DNA of 64,000 bases from NCBI GenBank assembly GCA_002422545.1, contig DIWF01000036.1:124001-188000 (forward strand), read 5' to 3'. This document shows, piece by piece, positions 17,940 through 26,614 of this stretch (the stretch's first letter is position 1; every line of letters starts with the position of its first letter). Under the pieces are notes generated by a model, which saw nothing but the letters and a program-made list of their open reading frames with translations, was not told the origin of the DNA and did not search any database. A program made the translations under genes and the position numbers. The stretch comes from Firmicutes bacterium UBA6113. GTDB taxonomy: Bacteria > Bacillota > Clostridia > Tissierellales > Sedimentibacteraceae.

Positions 17940-19212
17940 TTGATTTTTCCTCCAAAATAATTTTAGGGATATTAATATTAAAAATCGTTCCAATTCCTAA
18001 TTTAGAATTTACTTTCACTTCACCTTTAAGTTGTTCTTCAACAATATACTGCACTATGCTAAGCCCTAAGCCTCTATTTATTTCTCCTGTATCATAATTA
18101 ATTTTAGTAGAAAAGCCCGGCGAAAAAATTTCATTAATATCATTTTCATTAATTCCAGATCCATTATCTGATATCTGAAATATATGATCAATTTCATCAA
18201 CACTATGAACAACGCTAATTTTTGCATCAAATTGAGATTCACTAATAGCATCCATGCTGTTCATTATTAGATTTCTCAAAACTGACATCAAGTAATAATG
18301 TTTATCTGTATAAAAATTTTCACCCATAATAAATTCGAATTCTATGTGTTTATTGATATTTTTGGATTCTCTAATCATTGTTTCAAGCAAAATATTGTTA
18401 ATATCTTTGTATTCCATACCATTATCATTCAGCTTATTTTCCGTAATGCTTTTAATTCCTCGAACCACTAATCCATTTTCTTTCTTAATTTCATGAACAT
18501 CTCTGGCAATATTTAAAGCATTGTTAGCCCAGTTGTCTTTATTTTGATTATTGCTTATTTGCTCAAATAAATTATAAGATTGAGACATAACTTTTTCAAT
18601 ATTATCCATATTTTTTTCAATCCAAAAAATTTCAGTTTTTAGTTGAGATGTAAGCCATAACAGCTTTTTATATCTATCTTCATGCTCTCTCTTTGTTAAC
18701 ATCAAATCATAGTAGTTAAATGCTACTAATATAGCTAATACTAAAGATGATCGAACAATGCTGACAACCAGCAGTGATGGAATAACTTCAATTAGACTTG
18801 TATCAGCAAAAATAAAATACCTAAAAAACACTTCAATCGAATTTAATAAAAAATCACATGAAATAAGCGCCAAAAAAACAAAACCTATATTGTGCTTTCT
18901 ACCATTTTTTATTAATAATTTATATAATAATGGATAAAAAATATAAAATAACATTTCCGGCATATAAGCAATGAATACTTCATTGTTATAACCAATAGTT
19001 ACTTGATAGACTGCTAATCTTAATAAAAAAACCGTGACAGCAGATAACATTCCCATCGATATAGAGCTTATATCTTCATAATAATAAAGAAATGTCACAA
19101 ATATTATTACACCTGCAGAAACGACAAAATCACTTTCTGATAATCCTAAATTAATTTGAGATGCTAATGCAACCAATATGGATGCACTTATAATCTTTTT
19201 TAAACCTTTCAT
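17920..19212 (-). CDS. GlnK-like sensor histidine kinase
   Basis: A 430-residue kinase with about six N-terminal membrane segments (residues ~8-165), a short helical linker with the probable phospho-acceptor His240 in ARDVHEIKKEN, and a C-terminal ATPase domain with N box NLIMNSMDAI, G1 DNGSGI and G2 GLGLSIV. The H-box form DVHEIKK is that of the GlnK/DcuS-like atypical kinases of Firmicutes. It has no periplasmic or PAS sensor domain, so the signal is likely read within the membrane. It is paired with the GlnL-like regulator. Confidence 0.88.
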   Translation of the reverse strand: MKGLKKIISASILVALASQINLGLSESDFVVSAGVIIFVTFLYYYEDISSISMGMLSAVTVFLLRLAVYQVTIGYNNEVFIAYMPEMLFYIFYPLLYKLLIKNGRKHNIGFVFLALISCDFLLNSIEVFFRYFIFADTSLIEVIPSLLVVSIVRSSLVLAILVAFNYYDLMLTKREHEDRYKKLLWLTSQLKTEIFWIEKNMDNIEKVMSQSYNLFEQISNNQNKDNWANNALNIARDVHEIKKENGLVVRGIKSITENKLNDNGMEYKDINNILLETMIRESKNINKHIEFEFIMGENFYTDKHYYLMSVLRNLIMNSMDAISESQFDAKISVVHSVDEIDHIFQISDNGSGINENDINEIFSPGFSTKINYDTGEINRGLGLSIVQYIVEEQLKGEVKVNSKLGIGTIFNINIPKIILEEKSNENIHS

Positions 19213-19448
19213 TAAAACACCGCAACTTCCTTTGGTCTATGGAACTGTTTTCACTGTCCCTTCATTTATATATTTTTAACATGTCTCCCTTTTTCCCATA
19301 CTTAATGAATTATATTATATCATAAGATTTATAATCCGACTCTGCTTATTTTGCTACTTTTGAGTATTTCATTTACTCAATATCATTATGTATATAAGTT
19401 CTTTAACTTATCAACCAAATTATTAAATTAAATTTCAAATCAGCAGAT

Positions 19449-19520
19449 TTATTGTCTGAAAATTCTTTGACTGGGTTTACTTTCTATCACCCTGTTCGCT
19501 TTGATGTCTCCTGTCTTCAT
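19449..19520 (-). CDS. Possible 23-residue peptide ORF or gene stump
   Basis: AAAAAGGAGATGTTAGAT precedes an ATG that opens a 23-codon frame, MKTGDIKANRVIESKPSQRI plus FRQ, then TAA. The ribosome site is excellent for so short a frame. It lies between guaA and the kinase gene, where an island junction would fall, and may be the truncated start of a lost gene. No homologue is recognised. Confidence 0.3.
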   Translation of the reverse strand: MKTGDIKANRVIESKPSQRIFRQ

Positions 19521-19553
19521 ATCTAACATCTCCTTTTTAGGTCAAAAATAAAC

Positions 19554-19603
19554 AATGACCGTGTTAGATTTTCTAAAATGCTTCGAAAACCTAACAGGTC
19601 ATT
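19554..19603. terminator. Hairpin downstream of guaA
   Basis: AATGACCGTGTTAG pairs with CTAACAGGTCATT (one bulge) around a 23-base loop, about 45 bases past the guaA stop. No clear U-run follows on the guaA strand, so termination may be weak; function is inferred from position. Confidence 0.45.
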
Positions 19604-19648
19604 ATAAATTCTTAAAACCTTAAATGCAGTTCAACTTCAATCTTTATC

Positions 19649-21181
19649 TTATTCCCACTCAATAGTAGCTGGTGGCTTGCTTGTTACGTCGTAAACTATA
19701 CGGTTTACATTGTCCACTTCGTTTACTATTCTGTTGCTTACTTTTTCCAATACATCATATGGTATACGAGCCCAGTCGGAAGTCATTCCGTCTGTTGATG
19801 TAACTGCTCTTAATGCAACTGTGTGGGAGTATGTTCTTCCGTCTCCCATTACGCCTACGCTTCTGATGTTTGGAAGGCATGCGAAGTACTGCCATATTTT
19901 GTTCTGCAGACCTGCTTTTTTGATTTCATCTCTGAATATGAAATCTGCTTCTCTTACTATTTCAAGTTTATCTTCTGTAATTTCTCCAAGAACTCTGATT
20001 GCTAGACCAGGTCCTGGGAATGGTTGTCTTTCAACTATTTCTTCTGGAATACCAAGTTCTCTTCCCACTTGTCTAACTTCGTCCTTGAACAGTTGTCTTA
20101 ATGGTTCCAACAGTTCAAAGTCAACATCTTCAGGAAGTCCTCCAACGTTGTGGTGGCTTTTTATAACCTGAGCTGTAGCAGTTCCGCTTTCAACAACGTC
20201 AGGGTAAATTGTTCCCTGTACCAGGTAATCTATATGTCCAAACTCTTCTTTTAATTTTTGTTTTTCTTCTTCAAATACGCGGATGAATTCATTGCCGATT
20301 ATTTTACGTTTTGTTTCTGGATCTGTAACGCCGGCAAGTTTTCCCAGGAATCTTTCTCCTGCATTTACTCTTATTAAATTCATGTTGAACTTTTCCTTGA
20401 ATACCTGTTCAACCTGGTCGCCTTCATCTTTTCTCAAGAGGCCGTGGTCTACAAATACGCAAATCAGATTTGAGCCGATTGCCTTGTGAACCATAACTGC
20501 TGCTACGGAAGAGTCAACTCCTCCTGACATTGCACACAGAGCTTTTTTGTCTCCAACCATTTCTTTTATTTTAGCAATTGATTCTTCGCAGAAATTTCCC
20601 ATAGTCCAGTCTTTTGTCATGTTGCATACATTGAACAGGAAGTTGTTGATTACTTCTCTTCCTTTTTCTGTGTGTTCAACTTCAGGATGGAACTGTACAG
20701 CATAGATATTCTTTTCTGTGTTTCTCATGGCGCATACAGGGCACGTATCTGTTTTGGCAGTTATTTCAAAACCTTCTGGAGATTTTTCTATATAATCAGT
20801 ATGGCTCATCCATGCAAGCGAGTTTTGCTCGATGTTGCCGAAGAGCTTGTCTTCTGAGTTAACTTCTAATTTAACGCGGCCATATTCTCTTGAGTCGGCT
20901 CTTTTTACCTTGCCGCCGAATTTTTGTGCTATAAGCTGTCCGCCATAGCAAATTCCAAGTACCGGAACTCCAAGTTCAAATATTTCCTTGTCAACTGTAG
21001 GAGCCATGTCTTCATAAACACTCGCTGGTCCGCCGGACAATATGATTCCCTGCGGATTTTTTTCTTTTATTTTATCGATTGTATATGTGTATGGCACTAT
21101 TTCGCAATACACATTGGCTTCTCTAACCCTTCTGGCTATAAGCTGACTGTACTGTGCACCAAAATCAACTATTAATATCAT
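19649..21181 (-). CDS. guaA: GMP synthase (glutamine-hydrolysing)
   Basis: This 510-residue enzyme converts XMP to GMP using ATP and glutamine, the last step of guanine nucleotide synthesis. Glutaminase domain: Cys78 in GICYGGQ, with His165 and Glu167 in QFHPEVEH. ATP pyrophosphatase domain: SGGVDSS at 219-225. The C-terminal dimerisation domain ends in the conserved PPATIEWE. The start has GGAGTAAAAA before ATG. The gene appears monocistronic, and no purine riboswitch is visible upstream. Its 3' end is the source of the two fragments at 12.2 and 15.2 kb, and is a known integration target for genomic islands in several phyla. Confidence 0.98.
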   Translation of the reverse strand: MILIVDFGAQYSQLIARRVREANVYCEIVPYTYTIDKIKEKNPQGIILSGGPASVYEDMAPTVDKEIFELGVPVLGICYGGQLIAQKFGGKVKRADSREYGRVKLEVNSEDKLFGNIEQNSLAWMSHTDYIEKSPEGFEITAKTDTCPVCAMRNTEKNIYAVQFHPEVEHTEKGREVINNFLFNVCNMTKDWTMGNFCEESIAKIKEMVGDKKALCAMSGGVDSSVAAVMVHKAIGSNLICVFVDHGLLRKDEGDQVEQVFKEKFNMNLIRVNAGERFLGKLAGVTDPETKRKIIGNEFIRVFEEEKQKLKEEFGHIDYLVQGTIYPDVVESGTATAQVIKSHHNVGGLPEDVDFELLEPLRQLFKDEVRQVGRELGIPEEIVERQPFPGPGLAIRVLGEITEDKLEIVREADFIFRDEIKKAGLQNKIWQYFACLPNIRSVGVMGDGRTYSHTVALRAVTSTDGMTSDWARIPYDVLEKVSNRIVNEVDNVNRIVYDVTSKPPATIEWE

Positions 21182-21400
21182 TTTTTACTCCTCTTTATTT
21201 GTTTTTTGAAGCGACCTTTATATTTTTCATATAGATTATCAAAAAAAATTGACTGTGTCAATTAATAATTGTAACTATTAGTGTAATCAAACTAAAAACA
21301 CTTATGATTTCGTTTGCATACTTTTACTTTAGTCATCAATTAAAAATAGGCTTGAGAACCTATTCAGACTATTGTAAACCCTATTTTCCACAAATTGTAA
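21182..21400. other. Leader region of guaA, nothing recognised
   Basis: AT-rich upstream region of guaA. I looked for the conserved loops of a purine riboswitch and did not find them. A short imperfect A/T hairpin may be present, but nothing is strong enough to name. Confidence 0.4.
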
Positions 21401-21476
21401 GGGCGGATTGAAGTATCCGCCCGTGTTAATTCAATAATTCTGTTATCTTCGGGAGGACACGAGGTCCTCCCCTACA
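21401..21476. repeat. Two-stem palindromic repeat, copy A
   Basis: Stem 1 is GGGCGGAT...ATCCGCCC (21401-21422) and stem 2 is GGGAGGAC...GTCCTCCC (21451-21471), followed by CTACA. The same layout recurs at 49362-49407 (GGGCGGA...TCCGCC, GGGAGGGC...GCCCTCC, then TACAG). This composite is a dispersed palindromic repeat family of Clostridia-type genomes. It lies between gcvPB and guaA. Confidence 0.75.
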
Positions 21477-21484
21477 TTTATGGT

Positions 21485-22942
21485 CTATTTTGTGTAGCGC
21501 AATATCGGTTTTCTGGCTGCAGTTGCTTCATCAAGTCTTGATATGATTGTTGTGTGAGGAGCAGTTTTTACCATTTCAGGGTCATTTTCTGCCTCATCAG
21601 CAATCTGCCTCATTACTGCTATGAATTCATCCAGCGTTTCCCTTGATTCGCTTTCTGTCGGCTCAATCATCATGGCTTCTGAAACTATGAGAGGGAAATA
21701 TATTGTAGGAGGATGGAATCCAAAATCCAAAAGCCTCTTGGCAATATCAAGAGTTGATACTCCGTTTTTCTTTTTCTGCCAGTCTCCTGAAAGCACGCAC
21801 TCATGCATGCATTCCCTGTCAACAGGAAGAAAATATTTGTCCTTCAGCTTGTTTGCAATGTAGTTTGCATTTAAAACTGCATTTTCTGAAATTGCCTTTA
21901 GTCCTTCAGGACCCATGCTCATGATGTATGTGTAGGCTCTAACCAGTATACCGAAGTTTCCGTACATCGATTTTACTTTTCCTATGGAAAGTGGTCTGTC
22001 ATAATCCATGAAATATTCATTTTCATTTTTTACAACAACTGGAACAGGTAAAAATGGAACGAGATCCTTTTTAACTCCAACCGGTCCTGCACCAGGTCCT
22101 CCGCCGCCGTGAGGAGTGCTGAATGTTTTGTGAAGGTTCAGATGTACCACGTCAAATCCCATGTCTCCAGGCCTTGAAATCCCAAGAATTGCATTGGCAT
22201 TTGCACCGTCGTAGTACATAAGTCCGCCTGCTTCATGGACTATTTTTGTTATCTCAAGGATGTTTGAGTCAAACAACCCAAGTGTGTTTGGGTTTGTGAG
22301 CATAAATCCTGCTATTTCATCGCTCATTACACTTTTTAATGAACCTATATCAACCAGACCGTTTTCATTTGATTTAACCTCAACCACATCAAATCCTGCG
22401 ACTGCTGCTGATGCCGGGTTTGTTCCGTGTGCTGAGTCAGGAACAACTATTTTCGTTCTCTTAAAATCATTTCTGTTGTTGTGGTATGATTTTATAATCA
22501 TGAGGCCAGCAAGTTCCCCATGGGCTCCTGCTGTGGGCTGAAGCGTAAATCCGTCCATCCCTGTTATTTCAGAAAGCATGTTTCCAAGGTCATACATTAG
22601 CTTAAGTGCTCCCTGAACTGTCTTTTCAGGCTGATATGGGTGAATTTTTGCAAATCCGTCAAATCTTGCAGTTTTTTCATTAAGCTTAGGATTGTACTTC
22701 ATTGTACAGCTTCCAAGAGGATAAAATCCTGAATCCACTCCATGGTTTCTCTGTGAAAGCTGAGTGAAATGTCTTACTGCATCAAGCTCAGTCACTTCAG
22801 GCAGATTCGGAGATTCCTGCCTTAAATATTTTCTGTCGATTGTATCATTTATACTAAGTTCTGGCACGTCGCAGTCAGGAAGTGAATATGACTTTCTGCC
22901 GCTTTTACTCATTTCAAATATTAAAGCTTTATGTTTTTGCAT
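21485..22942 (-). CDS. gcvPB: Glycine dehydrogenase (decarboxylating) subunit 2
   Basis: A 485-residue protein carrying the PLP-binding half of the split glycine decarboxylase (P protein). Seen: FYPLGSCTMKYNPK and LQPTAGAHGE, and NLHKTFSTPHGGGGPG, where the Lys (about 272) forms the PLP Schiff base. I use ATG 22940-22942, which has AGGGGA before it; the frame extends 8 codons further without a ribosome site. It decarboxylates glycine and passes the aminomethyl group to lipoyl-GcvH. It is the last gene of gcvT-gcvH-gcvPA-gcvPB, one base after gcvPA. Confidence 0.97.
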   Translation of the reverse strand: MQKHKALIFEMSKSGRKSYSLPDCDVPELSINDTIDRKYLRQESPNLPEVTELDAVRHFTQLSQRNHGVDSGFYPLGSCTMKYNPKLNEKTARFDGFAKIHPYQPEKTVQGALKLMYDLGNMLSEITGMDGFTLQPTAGAHGELAGLMIIKSYHNNRNDFKRTKIVVPDSAHGTNPASAAVAGFDVVEVKSNENGLVDIGSLKSVMSDEIAGFMLTNPNTLGLFDSNILEITKIVHEAGGLMYYDGANANAILGISRPGDMGFDVVHLNLHKTFSTPHGGGGPGAGPVGVKKDLVPFLPVPVVVKNENEYFMDYDRPLSIGKVKSMYGNFGILVRAYTYIMSMGPEGLKAISENAVLNANYIANKLKDKYFLPVDRECMHECVLSGDWQKKKNGVSTLDIAKRLLDFGFHPPTIYFPLIVSEAMMIEPTESESRETLDEFIAVMRQIADEAENDPEMVKTAPHTTIISRLDEATAARKPILRYTK

Positions 22943-22943
22943 A

Positions 22944-24278
22944 TTATTCCCCTGCCTTTCGTGCAAAATCGTCTATTTCCTGTTTTGTTCTTTTTTCAGT
23001 AACAGCTACAAGCCAAACATTTTTATGATCAGGATAATTTTTACCCAGGTCGTATCCGCCTATAAAACCGCTTTCTAGAAGTCTGTCGTTGAGATTTGAT
23101 ATTTCTTCCGTGCTTTGCACTGCAAATTCCTTAAAGAAAGGCGCAGTGAACACAGGGCTGAATTTTCCTGTCCCCATCAACTGGTCATAAGCGTAGTGAG
23201 ATTTGTTGAAGCACAGTTCTGCAACTTTTTTAAGCCCTTCCTTACCCATGAGAGTTAGGTAAATTGTAGCCTGCAATGCATTGAGAGCCTGGTTTGAGCA
23301 GATGTTTGAAGTTGCCTTTTCTCTTCTTATGTGTTGCTCTCTTGTTTGAAGAGTCAATACAAATCCTCTGTTTCCTTGTTCATCTGTAGTCTGGCCAACA
23401 ATTCTTCCGGGCATCTTGCGCATCAATTTGTCTGTAACGGCCATAAATCCAAGGTAAGGTCCTCCAAAGCTGAGAGTATTTCCAAGAGGCTGACCATCTC
23501 CAACTGCAATATCAGCTCCCATTTCCCCGGGGCTTTTCAAAACAGCCAGAGATATTGGGTCTGCGCTTACAACAAGAAGACTCTTGTTTTCATGAGCAAT
23601 TGCTGCTATAGCTTCAATATCTTCGATAATTCCGAAAAAGTTAGGGCTTTGAACAATGACCGCTGCCGTATTTTTGTTTATCTTTAATTTTAAATCCTCC
23701 AGATCAACCTGGCCGTTATTGTATGCTGTTTCAACAACAGTCATGTCTCTGAACTTTGCGTAAGTGCCAAGGACCTGTCGGCTTTCAGGATGCACTGAGG
23801 ATACTATTAATATTTCAGTTCTTTTTGTTGCATCGCATGACATTATTGCAGCTTCCGTCAATGCTGTGGCTCCGTCGTACATGGACGCATTTGCTACAGG
23901 AAGACCGGTGAGTTCGCATATCATTGTCTGATACTCAAATATTGCCTGCAGTGTTCCCTGGCTTATTTCAGGCTGGTATGGAGTGTATGCAGTATAAAAT
24001 TCCTGTCTTGAAATAAGTTGGTCAATTGCGGAAGGAATAAAGTGATCATAGGCTCCTGCACCTAAAAAGCATGCATAGTCATCAGTGTTTAAATTTTCAT
24101 TTGACAATGACTTCATATTATTTACAAGCTCCATTTCAGACTGAGCTTGAGGAATATTTAATTTTGCTTTTAAATGAACTAAATCAGGAACAGCTTTGAA
24201 AAGAGATTCTATGTCTGGATAACCAATTTCTTTCAGCATCTGTTCTCTGTCTTCATCAGTATTTCCAATATATCTCAT
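22944..24278 (-). CDS. gcvPA: Glycine dehydrogenase (decarboxylating) subunit 1
   Basis: This 444-residue N-terminal-type half of the P protein pairs with GcvPB; the split form is usual in Firmicutes and Archaea. Conserved stretches seen: FLGAGAYDHFIPSAIDQLIS (about 70-89), AYTPYQPEISQGTLQAIFEY, GLPVANASMYDGATA, VGDGQPLGNTLSFGGPYLGF and TREQHIRREKATSNICSNQA. It sits between gcvH (9-base gap) and gcvPB (1-base gap), so subunits are made in step. Confidence 0.97.
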   Translation of the reverse strand: MRYIGNTDEDREQMLKEIGYPDIESLFKAVPDLVHLKAKLNIPQAQSEMELVNNMKSLSNENLNTDDYACFLGAGAYDHFIPSAIDQLISRQEFYTAYTPYQPEISQGTLQAIFEYQTMICELTGLPVANASMYDGATALTEAAIMSCDATKRTEILIVSSVHPESRQVLGTYAKFRDMTVVETAYNNGQVDLEDLKLKINKNTAAVIVQSPNFFGIIEDIEAIAAIAHENKSLLVVSADPISLAVLKSPGEMGADIAVGDGQPLGNTLSFGGPYLGFMAVTDKLMRKMPGRIVGQTTDEQGNRGFVLTLQTREQHIRREKATSNICSNQALNALQATIYLTLMGKEGLKKVAELCFNKSHYAYDQLMGTGKFSPVFTAPFFKEFAVQSTEEISNLNDRLLESGFIGGYDLGKNYPDHKNVWLVAVTEKRTKQEIDDFARKAGE

Positions 24279-24287
24279 ACGCCCTCC

Positions 24288-24662
24288 TTAATCGCATATT
24301 TTTTCGTAATCTTCTGCACTCATAAGGCCTGATACTTCTGACGAATCAGACATTTCAACAGCAATAAGCCATGCTTCATATGGTGATTCATTGATGAAAC
24401 TTGGATTGTCGGAAAGCCCTTCGTTTATTTCAACGATCTTTCCTGAAAGTGGTGAAAAAACTTCTGAAGCTGCCTTAACAGATTCAAGAACTATGCATTG
24501 TCCTCCGGCTTCAACTTCCGAATCAACTCCCGGCAGATCCACATAAACAACGTCTCCAAGGTGGTCCTGGGCATAATCGGTGATTCCTATATAAGCCTTA
24601 TTTCCTTCTACCTTTACCCATTCATGTGATTCTGAATACTTTAATTCGCTTAATACTTTCAT
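24288..24662 (-). CDS. gcvH: Glycine cleavage system H protein
   Basis: A 124-residue lipoyl carrier. The lipoylated lysine lies in ESVKAASEVFSPLSG; other family marks are ESHEWVKVEGNKAYIGITDY and GDVVYVDLPGVD. The ATG at 24660-24662 is preceded by GGAGG at proper spacing; a start four codons earlier is open but less likely. It shuttles the aminomethyl group from GcvP to GcvT. It is separated from gcvT by 258 bases holding a palindromic repeat, the largest gap in the operon. Confidence 0.97.
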   Translation of the reverse strand: MKVLSELKYSESHEWVKVEGNKAYIGITDYAQDHLGDVVYVDLPGVDSEVEAGGQCIVLESVKAASEVFSPLSGKIVEINEGLSDNPSFINESPYEAWLIAVEMSDSSEVSGLMSAEDYEKICD

Positions 24663-24804
24663 GATATCCTCCATATAATTGATTTAGTTATGATGAACAA
24701 ATTCATCAATAAATAACATTGTTAATTTAATACTACCAAATATTGTCGCCTTTAAACATTTCTCTTCATTAAAGAATCGTCAGACTATTGACAACCCTCG
24801 ACGC

Positions 24805-24880
24805 TGTCATCCTGAACGATAGTGAAGAATCTCATCCTTATTGAAAACATGAGATTCTTCGGCTACGCCTCAGAATGACA
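24805..24880. repeat. Palindromic dispersed repeat between gcvT and gcvH
   Basis: TGTCATCCTGA...AAGAATCTCAT pairs with ATGAGATTCTT...TCAGAATGACA, with unpaired ACGATAGTG and CGGCTACGCC. This matches a well-known class of repeats (TGTCATTCTGAG...GAAGAATCT) found in many low-GC anaerobe genomes. It lies inside the operon, where it could affect mRNA processing or the relative level of gcvT. Confidence 0.8.
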
Positions 24881-24920
24881 ACATTCAATTATTAACGATA
24901 ACGATAGTTTTATATATGCT

Positions 24921-26018
24921 TTAGTTTTTCTTGTATTTTTTAGTGTAAAAAGGTTTCTTGATCACTTTTGCCTTAAGGTTTTTGTTTCGTACTGATATTT
25001 CTATTTCAGTTCCTTCTTTAGCATATTCAGCTTCAATTAATGCAAGCCCTATATTTTTCTTAAGGGTTGGTGAAAAGCTTCCTGTTGTAACATAACCGAT
25101 TTTTCTTACATCAGCAAACACTTCATAATGGCTTCTTGGAATTCCTCTGTCAACCATTTCAAATCCAATGACTTTTCTTTTCAGCCCATCTGATTTTTGC
25201 TTTGCCAGTGCTTCTTTTCCTATGAAATCTTCCTTGTTAAGCTTCACAAAAAATCCAAGTCCTGCTTCAAGAGGAGTTATGTCCTTGTCGATTTCCTGTC
25301 CGTAAAGTGGAAGTGCTGCTTCAAATCTCAGAGTGTCCCTGGCGCCAAGACCTGCAGGCACAAGTCCGTGTTCTTTTCCTGCTTCAAGAATCAAATCCCA
25401 CATTTTTGGTCCGTCATCAGCTTTAAAATATAGTTCAAATCCATCTTCGCCTGTATAACCAGTCCTTGACACTATAGTGCTAAATCCACCGACATTTACA
25501 TCACCTAAAAAGTGATAAAATTCAATCAAATTTAAATCAACCGAAGAAAGTTTCTGCATAATAGTTTGGGCTTCTGGTCCCTGCAATGCAAGCTGAGCGT
25601 ATTCATCAGAAACATTTTTTATGTCTACATTTCCAAAAGACTGTGACAAGAGCCATTCAAAATCCTTTTGTGTATTGGATGCATTTACAACCAGAAGATA
25701 ATCAGTGCTGCTGTACTTGTATACCAGCATATCATCAACCACTCCGCCGTCCTGATAGCACATTGGAGTATATGCAATTTGATTGTCATTAAGCACCGAA
25801 ATATCATTTGTAACAATCATCTGCAGATATTTCTCGGCATCTTCGCCCTTAACAGTGATTTCTCCCATATGGGAAACATCAAACAAACCAGCCTTATTTC
25901 TCACAGCCTCATGTTCAGGAATAATTCCCGAATACTCCACAGGAAGCGCCCATCCCCCAAAGTCAATTATCTTTCCCTTAAGCTCAACATGCTTTTCGTA
26001 TAATGGTGTTGTCTTCAT
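24921..26018 (-). CDS. gcvT: Glycine cleavage system aminomethyltransferase
   Basis: A 365-residue T protein. It transfers the methylene group from aminomethyl-GcvH to tetrahydrofolate, releasing ammonia. Family marks: IDFGGWALPVEYSGI, AGLFDVSHMGEI, LALQGPEAQ (seen as QLALQGPEAQTIM), SRTGYTGEDGFELY and ARDTLRFEAALPLYGQEID. It is the first gene of the operon, behind a glycine riboswitch and a cluster of hairpins. The folate it needs could come from the folate operon at 60-62 kb. Confidence 0.97.
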   Translation of the reverse strand: MKTTPLYEKHVELKGKIIDFGGWALPVEYSGIIPEHEAVRNKAGLFDVSHMGEITVKGEDAEKYLQMIVTNDISVLNDNQIAYTPMCYQDGGVVDDMLVYKYSSTDYLLVVNASNTQKDFEWLLSQSFGNVDIKNVSDEYAQLALQGPEAQTIMQKLSSVDLNLIEFYHFLGDVNVGGFSTIVSRTGYTGEDGFELYFKADDGPKMWDLILEAGKEHGLVPAGLGARDTLRFEAALPLYGQEIDKDITPLEAGLGFFVKLNKEDFIGKEALAKQKSDGLKRKVIGFEMVDRGIPRSHYEVFADVRKIGYVTTGSFSPTLKKNIGLALIEAEYAKEGTEIEISVRNKNLKAKVIKKPFYTKKYKKN

Positions 26019-26054
26019 TCCATCACTCCTTAATATATTTTTTAGGTTTGATTA

Positions 26055-26214
26055 TAAAAAAGTTGCTTCGCAACTCCGCTAGGGGACCTATGTCCCCCTT
26101 CGGCGTTAAAACGCATACGCGTTTTAACTGAGCACCCCTCTTAACGGCAAGGACGTCCCGTCCTTTGCAATCCTCGTTTTTATATAACAGGAAAAAGAAC
26201 CTTCCTGTTATATA
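26055..26214 (-). repeat. Cluster of four palindromes in the gcvT leader
   Basis: Between the riboswitch terminator and gcvT are, in order of transcription: a TATATAACAGGAA stem (26181-26214), a GCAAGGAC/GTCCTTTGC stem (26147-26168), a GTTAAAACGC/GCGTTTTAAC stem (26105-26128), GGGGAC/GTCCCC (26082-26097) and AGTTGC/GCAACT followed by TTTTTT (26055-26075). The last looks like an intrinsic terminator only about 40 bases from the gcvT start. The last three look like one composite mobile palindrome. Confidence 0.7.
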
Positions 26215-26253
26215 AAAAGACAGGGGTAACAACGATGTCATTACCTCTGTCTT
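26213..26253 (-). terminator. Glycine riboswitch expression-platform terminator
   Basis: On the minus strand AAGACAG.GGTAA pairs with TTACC.CTGTCTT, followed by TTTTTATA. It begins just after the aptamer, the position of an ON-switch terminator. Confidence 0.85.
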
Positions 26254-26261
26254 AGCTGTAC

Positions 26262-26364
26262 TATTCAGAGTTTTGTCCAAGCGCAGCCCTTTTGCCTGAA
26301 AGTTTCGTAACACTCGACCAGTGTTATTTGCTTCTTCGGCGCCCCTTGGGGACTCTCCTGTGCT
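26262..26364 (-). promoter_or_regulatory. Glycine riboswitch
   Basis: On the minus strand the sequence shows the conserved glycine-aptamer core: GGAGAGTCCCC, then GGGGCGCCGAAGAAGCAA, a variable P3-type stem AACACT/AGTGTT, TTTCAGGCAAAAGGGC, and GGACAAAACTCT closing P1. One aptamer is clear; I do not see a complete second one in tandem, so it seems to be a singlet. In this family glycine binding turns on expression, here of the gcv operon, via the terminator at 26213-26253. Confidence 0.92.
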
Positions 26365-26442
26365 TTTCACTCAAAATTATATTTATAAATATTAATGTTC
26401 AAATTTCAATTGTGAAAATATGTCATTTCATATTACAACATC

Positions 26443-26471
26443 ATTATAATACCCTATTTCAAACGTGTCAA
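26443..26471 (-). promoter_or_regulatory. Consensus promoter of the gcv operon
   Basis: On the minus strand TTGACA, a 17-base spacer and TATAAT: both boxes match the vegetative sigma consensus exactly. It lies about 80 bases upstream of the riboswitch. Such a strong promoter fits control by premature termination. Confidence 0.9.
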
Positions 26472-26614
26472 TAGTTTTGTAATCGTGAAAAAATCTACTT
26501 TTCAGAATATGTAAAACTGCATTTTTATTAATGTTAGTTTTATCACAATGCACAAGCTTGACATTTGACAAATAAAATATTATCATTTAATTATCTTATG
26601 AATTGGAGCAGGAC

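Noticed and set aside
19710..20171. A 153-codon plus-strand frame opposite guaA
   Set aside because: Antisense shadow of a confidently identified gene; no independent motif.
21182..21400. A guanine riboswitch before guaA
   Set aside because: The conserved loop sequences of the purine aptamer are not present in this leader.
26023..26370. A 115-codon minus-strand frame opening MKSTGESPRGAEEANN
   Set aside because: It spans the glycine riboswitch and its terminators; the start matches the aptamer core and is a known type of false gene call.
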